Positions 1 to 43,724 of a stretch of 64,000 nucleotides of DNA are shown in pieces. Position 1 is the first letter of the stretch, and each line of letters starts with the position of its first letter. A program made the position numbers and the translations under genes. The notes under the pieces were generated by a model. That model was not told where the DNA came from and made no database searches. It was given only the letters and a program-made list of their open reading frames with translations. Source of the stretch: Baylisascaris procyonis (Eukaryota > Nematoda > Chromadorea > Rhabditida > Ascarididae); contig JAZARR010000197.1 in NCBI GenBank assembly GCA_037389465.1, positions 5,132,501 to 5,196,500 of the forward strand, given 5' to 3'.

Positions 1-1870
1 AAATAAATAAAGAGAAAGGATCGACGAATATAAAAAAAAATGATACAATAGGAAAATAGAAAAAAAAAAGAAAATAGAAGTGTAAACACTATCAACTATA
101 CTGATGCGAGTTCAAACAAGCAAACAACCTCTCCCTTCATCCTCTGCTGCAAATGGGTGCAACCGATGATCTGAACCTCAACAAAGAAAGAACCGGATGC
201 AACACTAGCGAATAACACCCAAAAGTACAGCAATGCTTCATCAAAACAATGGTTTACGGTACTATTACATGACTACAGTACAACTCCGCAACCATAAAAG
301 TATATATGGAAGAAAAACCATTTTTTACTATGGAACACGGTAAAAGTTTATATTTTTCTATTTATTTATTATTCAAGGATCGGTGTAGGTGAAAATGAAC
401 AAATATACACATGCTTCATGGAAACAATAATTAGTGGCCTGCATTTTTTTGCATTACGAAGGTGTGGTTGCGGAGAGATACGCTTACCTACAGAATAACA
501 CCTTATAATTAAATAAAACTTAACAAAGTCACCAGATTGAACCACTGAAAATTCGTTTTAATAAGCACGTATAACGTTCCCAGTCGATCTCTAGATTCAA
601 TTTTTTTACTAATGACGGGAAAAGGTTTGGTAATCCATTCCCCAGTGGGCAATCAGTCAGTATTAGCGTGACTAAGGTGGTCAAAATTCGTTACAATGAG
701 AGGCTTAAATCTTCAATATGCCAAGCATAGGCATTCGTGAAAAACGTGTAATTTTGATGGTGTATATAGGAAAGGAGGGGGTGGGGGGGGGGAGAGGAGG
801 GTCGGGGATGGGTAGATGTAAACGCATCTGCGACTCAACACTATGAAAGGTATGCTGGCCTAGCTTAATGACATAAAAACAGATAAAGCTATTAGCGTCG
901 ATTCTGTTCCAATCTTATTCCATCCACTATGATTTGTTCTAATTCTATATAAAATATTGAGAAGTTACACTTATTCTTAATCCATAAATTTCAACTTTGA
1001 CCTTTTCAACTTGTAATAAAAAATTTAAAACGGTCAAAATTTAAACCTCTAAATTTCAATCATCGATAATATTATCTTTAAACTTTCAATAAAATTCAAA
1101 AATCTATCCGATCAGATTATCTACTAGAAATAAAACTAACCACACTGCAATCGTTTTATCGATAGAATTAATTAAACGCAATTTCCGTTTGCTACAATTT
1201 CCGATGCAATAATCTTTTCTGATCTAAATGCAAATCGACGCAAAAAAAAAACACACACACACACCTTACGTCATTTCTATTTAAAATAATTTGCTTCATT
1301 TGCATAAAATATACCAACAATGTTATAGAGATCAAGTCTAATGATTTGTTAGGTGCTTCCTTCTGCCAAATACTAACTTCTTGTTGCAATTATCGTTCAA
1401 ATGGATGAGCAATTCGCAAAGAATCTATATAAGACGAGGGAAATATCTGGTAATGAAAGGTCGGAAATGAGCTTTACGTGTTGAACGAACAACGAAAATA
1501 AATAAGGAATACCGTTAAAAAAAACAAAACAAATATGGCGTTAAAATGTGGATCGTCTCATCGTTAAGCCTTCTAAATTTCTAGAAGCATATCTCGGGAT
1601 TTATTGATCTCAAGGAAAAGATGCGAGCTGTAATCCTCACCGAGTCACATAAGGGGACGAAAAGGAAATAGAAGAAAATTTTGAGGAATTTACAAACCCT
1701 GTTAGAATGCACCTTACTGAACTGCGTGACCTGAATACCGCTTATTTTTTAGTGCAATGCACCTCGATCCCACCCCCCCCCCCGCGCACCAGGTCGCATA
1801 TCGATTCTGCATTGCTATCTCGCAATACGGTATAACTGCCCTTCCAGGCTATTACATCACCAAGGCAACA
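1..1870. other. Intergenic, no gene seen
   Basis: No open frame here resembles a known protein and no exon chain could be built. Visible structure is limited to a G-rich tract at about 775-815 with several runs of three or more G (a possible quadruplex), a short (AC)n tract near 1252-1264, and scattered poly-A. It is either intergenic or part of a large intron of a gene outside the window. Confidence 0.5.
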
Positions 1871-2090
1871 CGTTTCTGGATGGCCATTCCAGAAAAAGTC
1901 CATGTTTCTGGATGGTCATTCCAGAAAAAGTCCACGTTTCTGGATAGTCATTCCAGAAAAGTCCATGTGTCTGGTTGGTCACCCCAGAAAAGTCCATGTT
2001 TCTGAGTGGTCATTCCAGAAAAGTTCACGTTTCTGGACAGTCATTCCAGAAAAGTCTATGTTTCCGGATGGCCGTTCTAGAAAAAGTCAT
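1871..2090. repeat. Minisatellite, about 30-bp unit, 7 copies
   Basis: Seven imperfect tandem units of 29-31 bp, each containing TTCCAGAAAAGTCCA and TTTCTGGATGG. Units differ by single substitutions and by the length of an A run. Long open frames across it are a by-product of a stop-free repeat, not evidence of coding. Confidence 0.9.
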
Positions 2091-3460
2091 CTTTGAAAAA
2101 CCTAATACTTTGACTCTCACCTCAACCTCTTTGGGGACAAAGAGGAGGAAGAAAGGGGAAGGACGAGGACAGGGTGATGTGTTATTAGAAACGGAGTTAT
2201 TCCGATTCCCCAGGTCACGTTATGCATCTAACAATATTTTTCGAGTGTCGAATCTTTCCCTACCCTCCCCCACTTCCCTGTCCCCTTTCCTTGCCCAAGG
2301 GGATAAAAGGGATTAGAACGCAAATTTTTGATCGTTCAAAGCAATACTTTTGAAATCAACAAGTCCCAAAAAGACACAAATTGGCATCGATCTGGAATAA
2401 AGACATTCATTTGCGTAAAAGTAAAAAAAAATGCTTCCATTATTCTGAATGAACTCTCTTCTTTTGGCATAAAATTGGGAAATTTTTTGGTAAACCGCAA
2501 CAAATATTTCCACAAGTAAAGATTCAATAAATCACAATTGATGAAGTTTTTATATTTTCATAACAATTTGTCCAACTTTTTATAGTATCTAGCAGATGAA
2601 ATAAATATTTTTATTAAATACTAAATGAAAACATCGATCGGGAAATAAACACAACTGAATAATAAAGAATAATAAGAGCCAAAGGTAACGATGCAATGAT
2701 TTTATGAATATTAAGGTGGATTAATGAAGGGAAAATGCCCTCAAGCCGTATATAATAATGGTAAGGACCACACAGATACTCCACCATCCATAACCGATAA
2801 TAAAAACCTCAACAAAGCATAAACGAAATTTCTGCCATTGTTATAGTACCATCAACCGCCTACAACCGTTCGCTGATAACCGGGCTAAAAAAAAAATTGA
2901 GTGAAGCTATGACAGAAAAAAAAAGAATCAGTCCCTATTGTTCTCTATTTCACCAAAAATTTGCATATAAGAAATCTTTTTTTTTTCTCTTTAATTTTTG
3001 CAATCGACTTATTCAAGCATTGAAAAAAAAAAAATTTCCCACGTAATTCCCCTTGAATCTTTCCCTTGAATCTCATTGAGAATTCATATAACCGTATCAT
3101 TTGGATTGAAATATAGTTCAACACAATACTGTATGTAGTTATTCGAATTAAGGAATATGCTTCAAGTTCCAACTTATCCAACTTGAAAGCATTATTCAAA
3201 TATCGTTGAAAATACCTTCATCAATCCAGCGATCCTTTTGTGGATATCACTTCGGCAATTGTACGTTCTGAGTATTAAGGAATAGGATTGAATAGTGGAA
3301 TGGCCTCCTTTCTAACGTCAGTAAATGAGAGTCTTTTCTTCTATGATGCATAAATCCTTCTAAAATCACCACCAGTACTGTTGCGTCTTCTGAGCTCCGT
3401 TTTCTTTCAAATAGGCATTCTCTAACATCCGCAAAAGATGCCTATTTTGCTCCACCGTTT
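2091..3460. other. Intergenic, no gene seen
   Basis: AT-rich sequence with short open frames on both strands that match nothing I recognise and have no splice-compatible neighbours. A CCTTGAATCT motif is duplicated near 3050-3073. No RNA gene or mobile element was recognised. Confidence 0.45.
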
Positions 3461-3830
3461 TATTTCCGTATTTCCGGCAGATTGGTACCCCCTTATTTCC
3501 GGCAGATTGGTACCCCCTCATTCCCGGCAGATAGGTACCCCGCATTTCCGGCAGATTGCTACCCCCTTATTTCCGGCAGATTGGTACCCCCTTATTTCCG
3601 GCAGATTGGTACCCCCCATTTCCGGCAGATTGGTACCCCCTTATTTCCGGCAGATTGGTACCCCCCATTTCCGGCAGATTGGTACCCCCTTATTTCCGGC
3701 AGATTGGTACCCCCTCATTCCCGGCAGATAGGCACCCCGCATTTCCGGCTGATTGCTACCTCCTTATTTCCGGCAGATTGGTACCCCCTTATTTCCGGCA
3801 GATTGGTACCCCCTTATTTCCCGACGAATT
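3461..3830. repeat. Minisatellite, 24-25-bp unit, about 14 copies
   Basis: About 14 tandem units of the type ATTGGTACCCCC plus TTATTTCCGGCAG, most holding a GGTACC palindrome. Variant units (CTCATTC; ATAGGTACCCCGC; ATTGCTACC) occur twice in the same order, near 3507-3580 and near 3710-3770, so a block of about four units was copied as a whole. All three plus frames stay open because the unit lacks stops. Confidence 0.92.
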
Positions 3831-3959
3831 GGTACTTTCCCATACTCTGTGTAACACAAATATTGTCGCAAATTGTCCTCACCTTGTAAAAACAAATTTC
3901 GGTTAATAAGGTCTATACGTGCCACTGATCCATTCACATATTCAACTCATATCTGCATT

Positions 3960-4172
3960 GTTGGAGTACGTAGAAAAATGCAAGAAGCAAGGCTTCGCCG
4001 CTTCGGGGACACGAGTAGCAGCGAAACTGAATTAGTGGCCCACACAGCCCTCAAACTCAGTCCACCCGGCTGGCGATCCCATGGGAGACTCAAGGGACAC
4101 GGGAAAGATCGGATTAACGCCAGAAGAGACCCTCGACTGACCAAGATGGGGGAGATATTGCAAGGATACTGA
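3960..4172 (+). mobile_element. Non-LTR retrotransposon remnant (reverse transcriptase C-terminal tail)
   Basis: A short frame, clearly richer in GC than its surroundings, reads RLRRFGDTSSS, then SPPGWRSHGRLKGHGKDRI, then a stop. The spacing of RLRxFG, PxGxRxxGRxxK and a basic end matches the region downstream of the reverse-transcriptase domain in many LINE-type elements, where RLRWFGHV..RM...PxGRRxRGRPxKxW is usual. No reverse-transcriptase core (YxDD) or endonuclease is present, and the usual W residues are lost, so this is a dead 3' fragment. The family assignment is inference from motif memory. Confidence 0.45.
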
Positions 4173-4441
4173 CCCCGAGGAAATTCGGGAATAAGCGAGG
4201 GGATGACGATCCACATGGTCAGGGAATACATTTCAGTATTTGACTAACGATTAATTAGAGAGCTGCTTAATTTTAATTTATTTGTCACCAACATTTACTC
4301 ATAAAGAATCGTTATGCTAAGAGCTCTCCCTTACGATTCTACTACTTTCATTTCAAAAATGCGTATTGCGGTACTGAGACCGATATTTCGTTGCCTAAAT
4401 GCTCTTTGCTTCAGTTATCCTTCTCCATCCTTGCAACACTT

Positions 4442-4546
4442 TCAAACATCCTTCATGTCTCCAAACGTCCTTCATACCTTCAAACATCCTTCATACCTTC
4501 AAACATTCTTCATACCTTCAAACATCCTTCATACCTTCAAACATCC
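4442..4546. repeat. Minisatellite, 19-bp unit, 5-6 copies
   Basis: Tandem copies of CAAACATCCTTCATACCTT with few substitutions. The left-most copy is the most diverged (CAAACATCCTTCATGTCTC). It lies in the 3' flank of repeat-protein gene A. Confidence 0.9.
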
Positions 4547-5059
4547 TCCCACCCACTCAATATTTTCGACGACAACAGACAAACTCGACAATCGACAGAC
4601 AAGTCTAGGAAGTGTATGTGCAGTTGAAATATCTTCATCGGCGGTGTCGATAAATCTTTTACTATTACCAAGCGTTACATTAGTATCAAAGAACGAATGT
4701 AGTGAAATATGTGATTCTTGTCCATTACCCACTCCCCCCTATCCCCCCTTCATTGCATCCTTATACCTCCATCCCTGCAATGCCTCTTTTAACAACCCGA
4801 TCAACGATCACAGAAACGTTAGAATGAAGGATGTCGAAGGAAGGGGAGGGGAGGGGGGGGAGAGGGATAACCCACAAGTATAGAATACTATAATAGAATT
4901 AAGCAGTAGCAATCAGCAGTTGACAGGATAATCCCATAGAACAATTCAATATAGAAAACAGGCATAGATTCATCCGTCGTTATGATCTGTCATGGCTAAG
5001 CTCATATGAACAAGCTTATCGAGAAAGTTCGTATCAACAACGAAAGCCGATCGTTGCTT

Positions 5060-12418
<7,359 letters not shown>

Positions 12419-12444
12419 ATTTAGTCACCTCTATAAGAGCTGAT

Positions 12445-12452
12445 CTGCAATA
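12445..12452 (-). promoter_or_regulatory. Candidate trans-splice acceptor upstream of gene A
   Basis: On the minus strand CTATTGCAG ends 26 bases upstream of the chosen ATG, with no other ATG between. In nematodes an orphan acceptor this close to the first codon is the usual SL addition site. It could instead be the acceptor of an unseen 5' exon. Confidence 0.45.
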
Positions 12453-12489
12453 GAGCAGAGAAAAATTCAACGCATATCAACGTAGATGA

Positions 12490-12546
12490 TAGTCTAGTCG
12501 GTAAAGCCACGGAATGGTAGCCGCATGAATGCGAGTTCGAAATTCT
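12490..12546 (+). other. tRNA-like element (A-box and B-box words only)
   Basis: TAGTCTAGTCGG resembles a pol III A box and GAGTTCGAAATTC a B box, 32 bases apart with CAT between. The T-arm pairs only weakly and no acceptor stem closes, so this is at best a degenerate tRNA or tRNA-derived repeat head. Confidence 0.25.
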
Positions 12547-12994
12547 ACTCGGTGATTTTCTCAACGATTTCTAATATTTAATGAATTTTTTACTTGTTTT
12601 CTTGATAGTAATTCTAATTTTTGATGATCTCTTATTTCGATCATCCAATATAAACTTAGCAATTATCATACATTTTTGATTTCTGTTTATTTGCAATGGA
12701 ATCGACAATAGGAATATGAAAGAAGATTAATGATCGAATATAGGGAAAATTTTAGAAGAGAACACATCTGAAATTCTTTTTTTTTTTAAACGATAATACC
12801 ATGTAAAACAATTTGCATCATTAGATGATAAAAATGCAACGGTGGATTTCCTTTCTATACTGGTTAGCTTAAAAAGATCAACATTTAGTGGATTTGCGTA
12901 TGAATGATGAGATGAGTAAAAAACATGAAAACAATATTCGGCACTATTTATTTTTTTCGCCGGTAATTTATAAAAAAGTTATTTTCGCTGGTAT

Positions 12995-12997
<3 letters not shown>

Positions 12998-13073
<76 letters not shown>
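12998..13073. repeat. (TA)n microsatellite
   Basis: About 38 uninterrupted TA dinucleotides. Tyr-Ile frames through it are artefacts. The right flank has three copies of AGAAGCCGC, each followed by CCGGAAT (13077-13157). Confidence 0.95.
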
Positions 13074-13077
<4 letters not shown>

Positions 13078-14754
13078 GAAGCCGCACATGTTTTCCGGAA
13101 TTAGAGAAGCCGCATCCGGAATGAAAGAAGCCGCTGCGGTATTTTTCCGGAATTAAAAAAAACAATTATAATCGAGAATAATAAAATTTACATAACAGCG
13201 TTCTCGAACTGTCACCGAGCGCAATTCCAGTAATGAGAATGCGCGTGCAAACAACCACGCTATGCCAATGCAAAAATAAGAATGCCGCAAATGATTTCTC
13301 TCTATGCCGCGTTGAATGAAATTTACATATTAGCAATGCAAAAAAAAGAACACTTAATTTGCATATTGCATCATTGCATTATTAAATGCAAAAATCTATC
13401 AACAATGTTCAATTCGGCACATTTCCATTGAATATATCTTTGAAATTAATGCATTTAATGCAAAGGCAATAGGTGATAGATACATCGGGCGCTAAAATCA
13501 TCCCGCAGGTAAGCACAGATTTCCTTACCCAACAGGTTCACTCGTGAGGGAATACCAATTGCCCTACAAAACCTTCTTTTAAAAAGTGAGAAATGCACAC
13601 AATAGAGATTTGAAGATATCGATCCTGATATGATAAGTGATAACGAAATAAACGGCTGTCAGCTAATCGTCTCTTGTCCGCTAGCAGTCCTGCTGTTCGC
13701 ATATTTAAAAAAAAAAAAAACACGTTTGAGTGACCATTGGTCGATACTCTTAACTACTCATTCGGCGTCCCCTCCTTCCCTCTCCTTCCTACCTCTTTCC
13801 CATCTCCTTCCTCCACACCCTCGTTACCTTCCCGCCCAACATCCTGTTTTTATCCTGGAATAATGCGACTTACCTATGATTGAAATACCTGCAATTTTTC
13901 ACCTTTCAGTGCATTCTGAACTAGTCTACGCTTATCTACCCACATTCAAATAAACCTTATTTAATGACTCGACAAAAATAGTTGCATAAATAAATTAGCA
14001 CGCCAAATTGCATCGACCACTAAATTGTTATGTATGAGTTCTACAACCGGCAGCGGATGAAGTAGGGAAATTTTTTTCTTTTTTGCTGTCATCTTCTCCA
14101 AAAATTTTCCCTGGTTTCTTTAAGTTTGACCCTTTAATTCCACGATAAATTGCGCCTTATATTCAGAATTCAATAAGCTTGTCTTCTTATATTTGGTGGA
14201 CATAACCTTAGAGTATCTTTAATTTCCATTGTTGGATATTCCTATGGATACGAATAATCGATTGATCGCGATTTTATTGATTTATTGATTTATTGACGAG
14301 TATCTTTTATTGATTTTTTTTTTGTTGGATCATCGCATTGATACTCGTGAGTGAATTTTTTTTTTTTTTCGCTAACTGATTTTAATATCTCATATTTTAT
14401 TTGTGCTTCATTTGTACAGTAAAACTCTCAGCGATATAAATCGTAATTGAAATCATAACAGATAATCAACGCTACAGCACAATATTTTTCCACTCCTTAT
14501 ACCTATAAAAGCCTAAAAGAATACGGTAATAATTACCGTATTGTCTTATCAGCGATACAGTGGCCATGGTGGGCTTTCCTAATCTGATGTAGTTGGAGTG
14601 ACGGATGTATCGTTGCGTATATGAGAGTGATTCGAGACGGATGAAAGTGTTTATTTGTTTAAGTGGACACTCATTATGATGCACTCTATTTGGTGTGCGA
14701 GTAACCACATCGGAATATTTCATAGAAATAAACATTGCTGCTTCACGATTGAAT

Positions 14755-20178
<5,424 letters not shown>

Positions 20179-21250
20179 CACCTCAAAAAATGACAACCTT
20201 ATTTCGCATATTAGTCAATTAGAAATTATCAAATACCTGTCTTCGAACCCTCAATTGTCAAACATTGCGTCAACGTTTTACCTTTTGAGCTATTGTGTTG
20301 ATGATCATCAAATCTTTCAATTTCACTATTAATTTTAATAAAAAAAGACAATAAGTGGGCTTTCTTTCTTTCAATATGAATCTATGAATTACAACTTCAG
20401 AGAATTGTATCGATAGATTTACTTCAGTGTCGGCAATATATATTTTAGTGGTCCACAAAGTATGAATACGCACAAACGCTCAATTTTCTTCACGAAGTGA
20501 TGGTCATCGAGGAGTGGTGGTCAGTGGTCAACACGCTCATTACCTGCTTGAAAAACCTCCCAGGAAGTCAACATCCTGACTGTTGAACGTCACTAATATA
20601 TCATCAGCTATACCATTTATAAAACTCCTATGACAGTGCTTCATCCTTTTTTTCAAAATTAGACCTCTTCCTACCTCGACAATGAACAACGAACAACTTG
20701 CTCGTGAATACAATTGAAAGGATGTTGAAGGAAGAGGAACTTCCGTGTCAATTCAGACCAAGAACTTCCGTATCAATTCAGTCCTTCCCTCTATGCCTTC
20801 TCCTTTTCCTCTGCACTCTTTAGAAAGGTGAGCTTTGATACGGTACTCACATGACCCTCAGGTACTTCTTAATTTAACCATGTATTATCAAGGAAATAGA
20901 CGAAGGAAAGGAAACTAAAACACGACAAATAAATGCAAATCTTTTTTTATTATCACCCATATTCAGCATGGAAAATAGCACTATTTGTTCGATAAGACCG
21001 AAATATTGCAGACCGCCCACCTTGAACAGGTCTTCCGAACGGTTGGCAAGCCTCGCTTTGCTTGTTTATTCAGGACAAAGCAAACAGTTGCTAGGGGGGC
21101 TAAGATGTGAAATGACCGCAGAATCGGTGGATATACATGACATAACTGAAAATTTGCATATTAACAAATTCAGCCTAAATCTATTGGTATTCTAAATAAA
21201 TTATGCAAATATTCCCATGACTTTTGAGCATTCCTAAATAGTAATGCGTT

Positions 21251-21297
21251 AAATCCAATCCACTCTTGGGGAGCGGCTTAGGAGCCGGATTGGATTT
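21251..21297. repeat. Perfect 11-bp-arm hairpin with nested stem
   Basis: AAATCCAATCC at 21251-21261 is the exact reverse complement of GGATTGGATTT at 21287-21297. The 25-base loop contains CGGCT-TAGG-AGCCG-type pairing, so a two-tier stem is possible. The segment is GC-richer than its flanks. Confidence 0.6.
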
Positions 21298-22824
21298 GAT
21301 CGAGATGTGAGTTTGAGTAGTACATCAATAGACGTTTATTTGGACAATTCTCATATTCTGGGCATTTTCGTTTCGTTGTTTCTATATTGTTCAATTTTCT
21401 TTGCAACGCAGTTCTATTCTCAAGTAGTGCGCAATTTTTTTTTTTTTTATTTGTTTGTTGCCTTGCTAATTATTCATCTAATTCTTTGAGGTCGAATAAT
21501 TTCTTGGATTTCTGAAATCCCTCAATGAGTCGAAATTGGATTTCAGAGAGAGAGGGGGAGAGAGGGGAGGAGGGAGGTAAAAATCGAAAAAATTTTCTCT
21601 ATGCTTTTTTATAAAAAACGCGCTCAACCGGAAATAACTGAATTTCTCAGCAAAAAAAAAAGGAGCTTAAAAACATGAAAACGTTTAAGGCAACGGAACC
21701 TATTGCAAAGATTTATTAGATGCGTTGATTATTGAAATACTTCTCTACGATTTTTGAACACCTAAGACGGCAACTATGTTAGCTGATAATATTCAACGTG
21801 TTTATGTAATTGAGATGTAAATAACGCATATTATTATCATAAATAATGAGCATCGATGGTATTATTTTTCATCTTTTTCGACTCCTTTTCATATCGACTC
21901 CGACCAGGAGCAAAACAATTTCACTATAATGTCGTGTCGAGAAACGTCACATAAATCTCGCGCACACTCCAATTCTGCGCTATATTTTCCGCCCCCTAAT
22001 AATGTTCCGTATTTAAAGCTTTTCTACGAATTGAGATGTTCATTGCATCTGCATACCTTTACAACTTATAACTTTTTAATATATTTTGATCTTAGAACGA
22101 GTATACTAAAAATTGCTTACTTCGGAGTAAATTAATTTTTTAATTCTTAAGAAAAATGCGCATTTTTTTCAGTAAAATCTAAAACTTAACGCTATTAATG
22201 TAAAGTTGTAAATTTCGACGTTAATTAGAATGCAAATGCTAAATATTATACGATTTTTTTGTATATAATTGTAATTTATAGATGTATTATGTTGGGTAGA
22301 ACTCTAGGGCAATGAAATTTCCGGTTTTTTTCCGGTTTTTTCCCTTCTACTTATCTTTTACTCTTATTTTATTTATTATTGGGAAATATTCTTTCAAAAA
22401 TATTTGTCGTAATCTTCTTACTCCAACTACTACCTCAGGTAGAACGTCCAGCTCTTTTGTTCTTCAAAAAGTTGAGGTTCTTTTCCGGATAGTTCAAGTA
22501 AATTTCGATCATGTTCGGGGTTCGGATAAAGTACTTCAGGTGTCGGACATGTTGTTACCTTTTTCTCATCTTCGATTAAGGTCGAGGTCAGGCTTAATCC
22601 ACCATAATTTGGTCAAAGGCCAAATGCACCCTGATTGCGATTACAGTCGGGGCTAGATTTAATCTAGACGTCGTCGTTTGCAAGTACGACTGGATTTTAC
22701 AGATGACAGTAGGTTGATGAACTTTGCTCTCGAGCATGCCGGTGACTAGAGCTGGGATTTTTTCACATCTCTACTTATTGCTTTGAGATTTCCTTTTGCT
22801 GTCCAATTTTAGTGCTGAATAAAA

Positions 22825-22962
<138 letters not shown>

Positions 22963-23361
22963 CGTCCAGGTATGATTTACGGAAGTTGCAGCCATATGAA
23001 ACAATGCGCATCCCTATTATAATGTGCAAATTTTTATATTTGTTAATTATAAAAAAATGAATATTAATAATAATAATAATTATTTTGCAGTGACGAAAAT
23101 TTTTTTGAATGGGTGATAATTGGAGGTGAATTGTCACATTGATCTACTTAGCCGATCATTGCGTCAATAAAATGCGACTTCAAATGATGAACACAGTTTT
23201 CGTTCGGCATTCTCACAACACGATCGGTGCTCAAACAATTGTGATCGTCTATCGAAGCTATTCGATGTTCAATCAACGATCAAGGTTTGTTTGTTGTTTA
23301 GATCAATTATGCAAATGAATTGCTATAGATACATGACCTAAGTCTGAGATCATCACCTATA

Positions 23362-23469
23362 GGAGCTGAGGTCATGCTTCATATGTGAATCTAAAGCATG
23401 ACCTTAGCTCTATGATTGCTCGAACATAGGCATTAGTTGCTTAAGCAGGTGAAGCATGACCTCAGCTTC
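23362..23469. repeat. Fold-back cluster of GAGCTGAGGTCATGC
   Basis: Three copies of a 20-base word. The copy at 23362-23381 (GGAGCTGAGGTCATGCTTCA) is inverted relative to those at 23393-23412 and 23450-23469. The outer pair could form a stem of about 18 bp. No transposase or terminal target duplication was identified. Confidence 0.6.
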
Positions 23470-24081
23470 TATAGATGTGAACAACGTAAGTTCGCTTCAA
23501 TCAGTCCGTCGTTCACTAGGATGGATGCATAATCGACAAGGAAAATTGAAATATATTTGAATAGTAAAATAAAAAATATTCATTATCACAGACTGTTTTA
23601 AATAATTTCCATTAAATTGCAATGCGATTGAAATTTTGAAATCTCTAATATTTTAGTTCCTATACTTAAGACGAGCGGAAAAATCTAAAAAAAAACCTAT
23701 ATGAATAGGAAGTGATTGAAATTAAATAAATTTTAAAATACATGTAATAATTTCAATGAATTTTTTCTTTTCGTTTAAATAACTTCAGTTTATCTCAGGC
23801 ATTTTGTTTTGAAGTATCATCGTGGTATCCTAGATGAAATAAAAAAATTCCATCCACTCTTTATAATATTCCATAAATTTTTCTATTATTCAATTTTACT
23901 ATATGCGAATTAGCTCTCTCACATCGAATATAATCCACCCCGTTTGTTGAATTCTTCCCTTAAATTGAGTGCTCAAAAGTCATGCTTCAAATTTATACTC
24001 TCTCACAAACTCAACTCCTTCCCTTTTATAAACTTAATCTCACAAGTTCTCTTCTCGTTTATTCGAATCTAGCATCAGCCT

Positions 24082-43362
<19,281 letters not shown>

Positions 43363-43718
43363 TGCTGAATTATTCTCTTACAAACTTATCGCTTCCGTCG
43401 CAATCATCTTACACTCGGATGTGTATAGTGTGTGTTTGTGTGTGTGCTATGTTTATATCGTTGTATTTTGATATTTATTTGCTGCTAGATTGTATGTAGC
43501 TATTCCCGAAATATTTTTTGAAGTTTGTTCGATAGAGCAGTTGAATCGATCTAGATTTGATCATCGATGATCAGCAATTGATCAGTGATCGGCGCAACTT
43601 TTGTTTCTTTGACTGTCGTTTAGCAGAATTCGTATTTAAAGGAAATCGATATACCGAATTTTACGGGATGTTTCTTTCTTCTTTTTTTTAAAATCAGCTT
43701 TTATTGATTATGAATTCT

Positions 43719-43724
43719 AATAAA
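43719..43724 (+). terminator. Candidate poly(A) signal of eat-3
   Basis: AATAAA about 355 bases after the eat-3 stop codon, in AT-rich sequence with no further coding downstream. No cDNA evidence is available here. Confidence 0.4.

Larger units (their letters stand above)
12453..14754. other. Spacer between genes A and B
   Basis: About 2.3 kb between the 5' end of gene A and the stop of gene B. It contains a tRNA-like segment near 12490-12545, a TA tract, a small AGAAGCCGC/CCGGAATTA repeat next to it, and TGCA-rich sequence at 13250-13460. The promoter of gene A should lie here but no element could be named. No protein-coding exon was recognised. Confidence 0.5.

Noticed and set aside
1757..2316. 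Three overlapping open frames through the 30-bp minisatellite
   Set aside because: A stop-free tandem unit keeps several frames open at once; translations are repeats of the DNA unit with no splice sites or homology.
3438..3906. Open frames rich in ISGRLVPP/FRQIGTP
   Set aside because: The same repeat artefact: all three plus frames of the 24-25-bp array are open.
22312..22656. 114-codon frame with hydrophobic N-terminus
   Set aside because: It begins in T-rich low-complexity sequence and the rest matches no known domain; no acceptor or donor pattern supports a gene.
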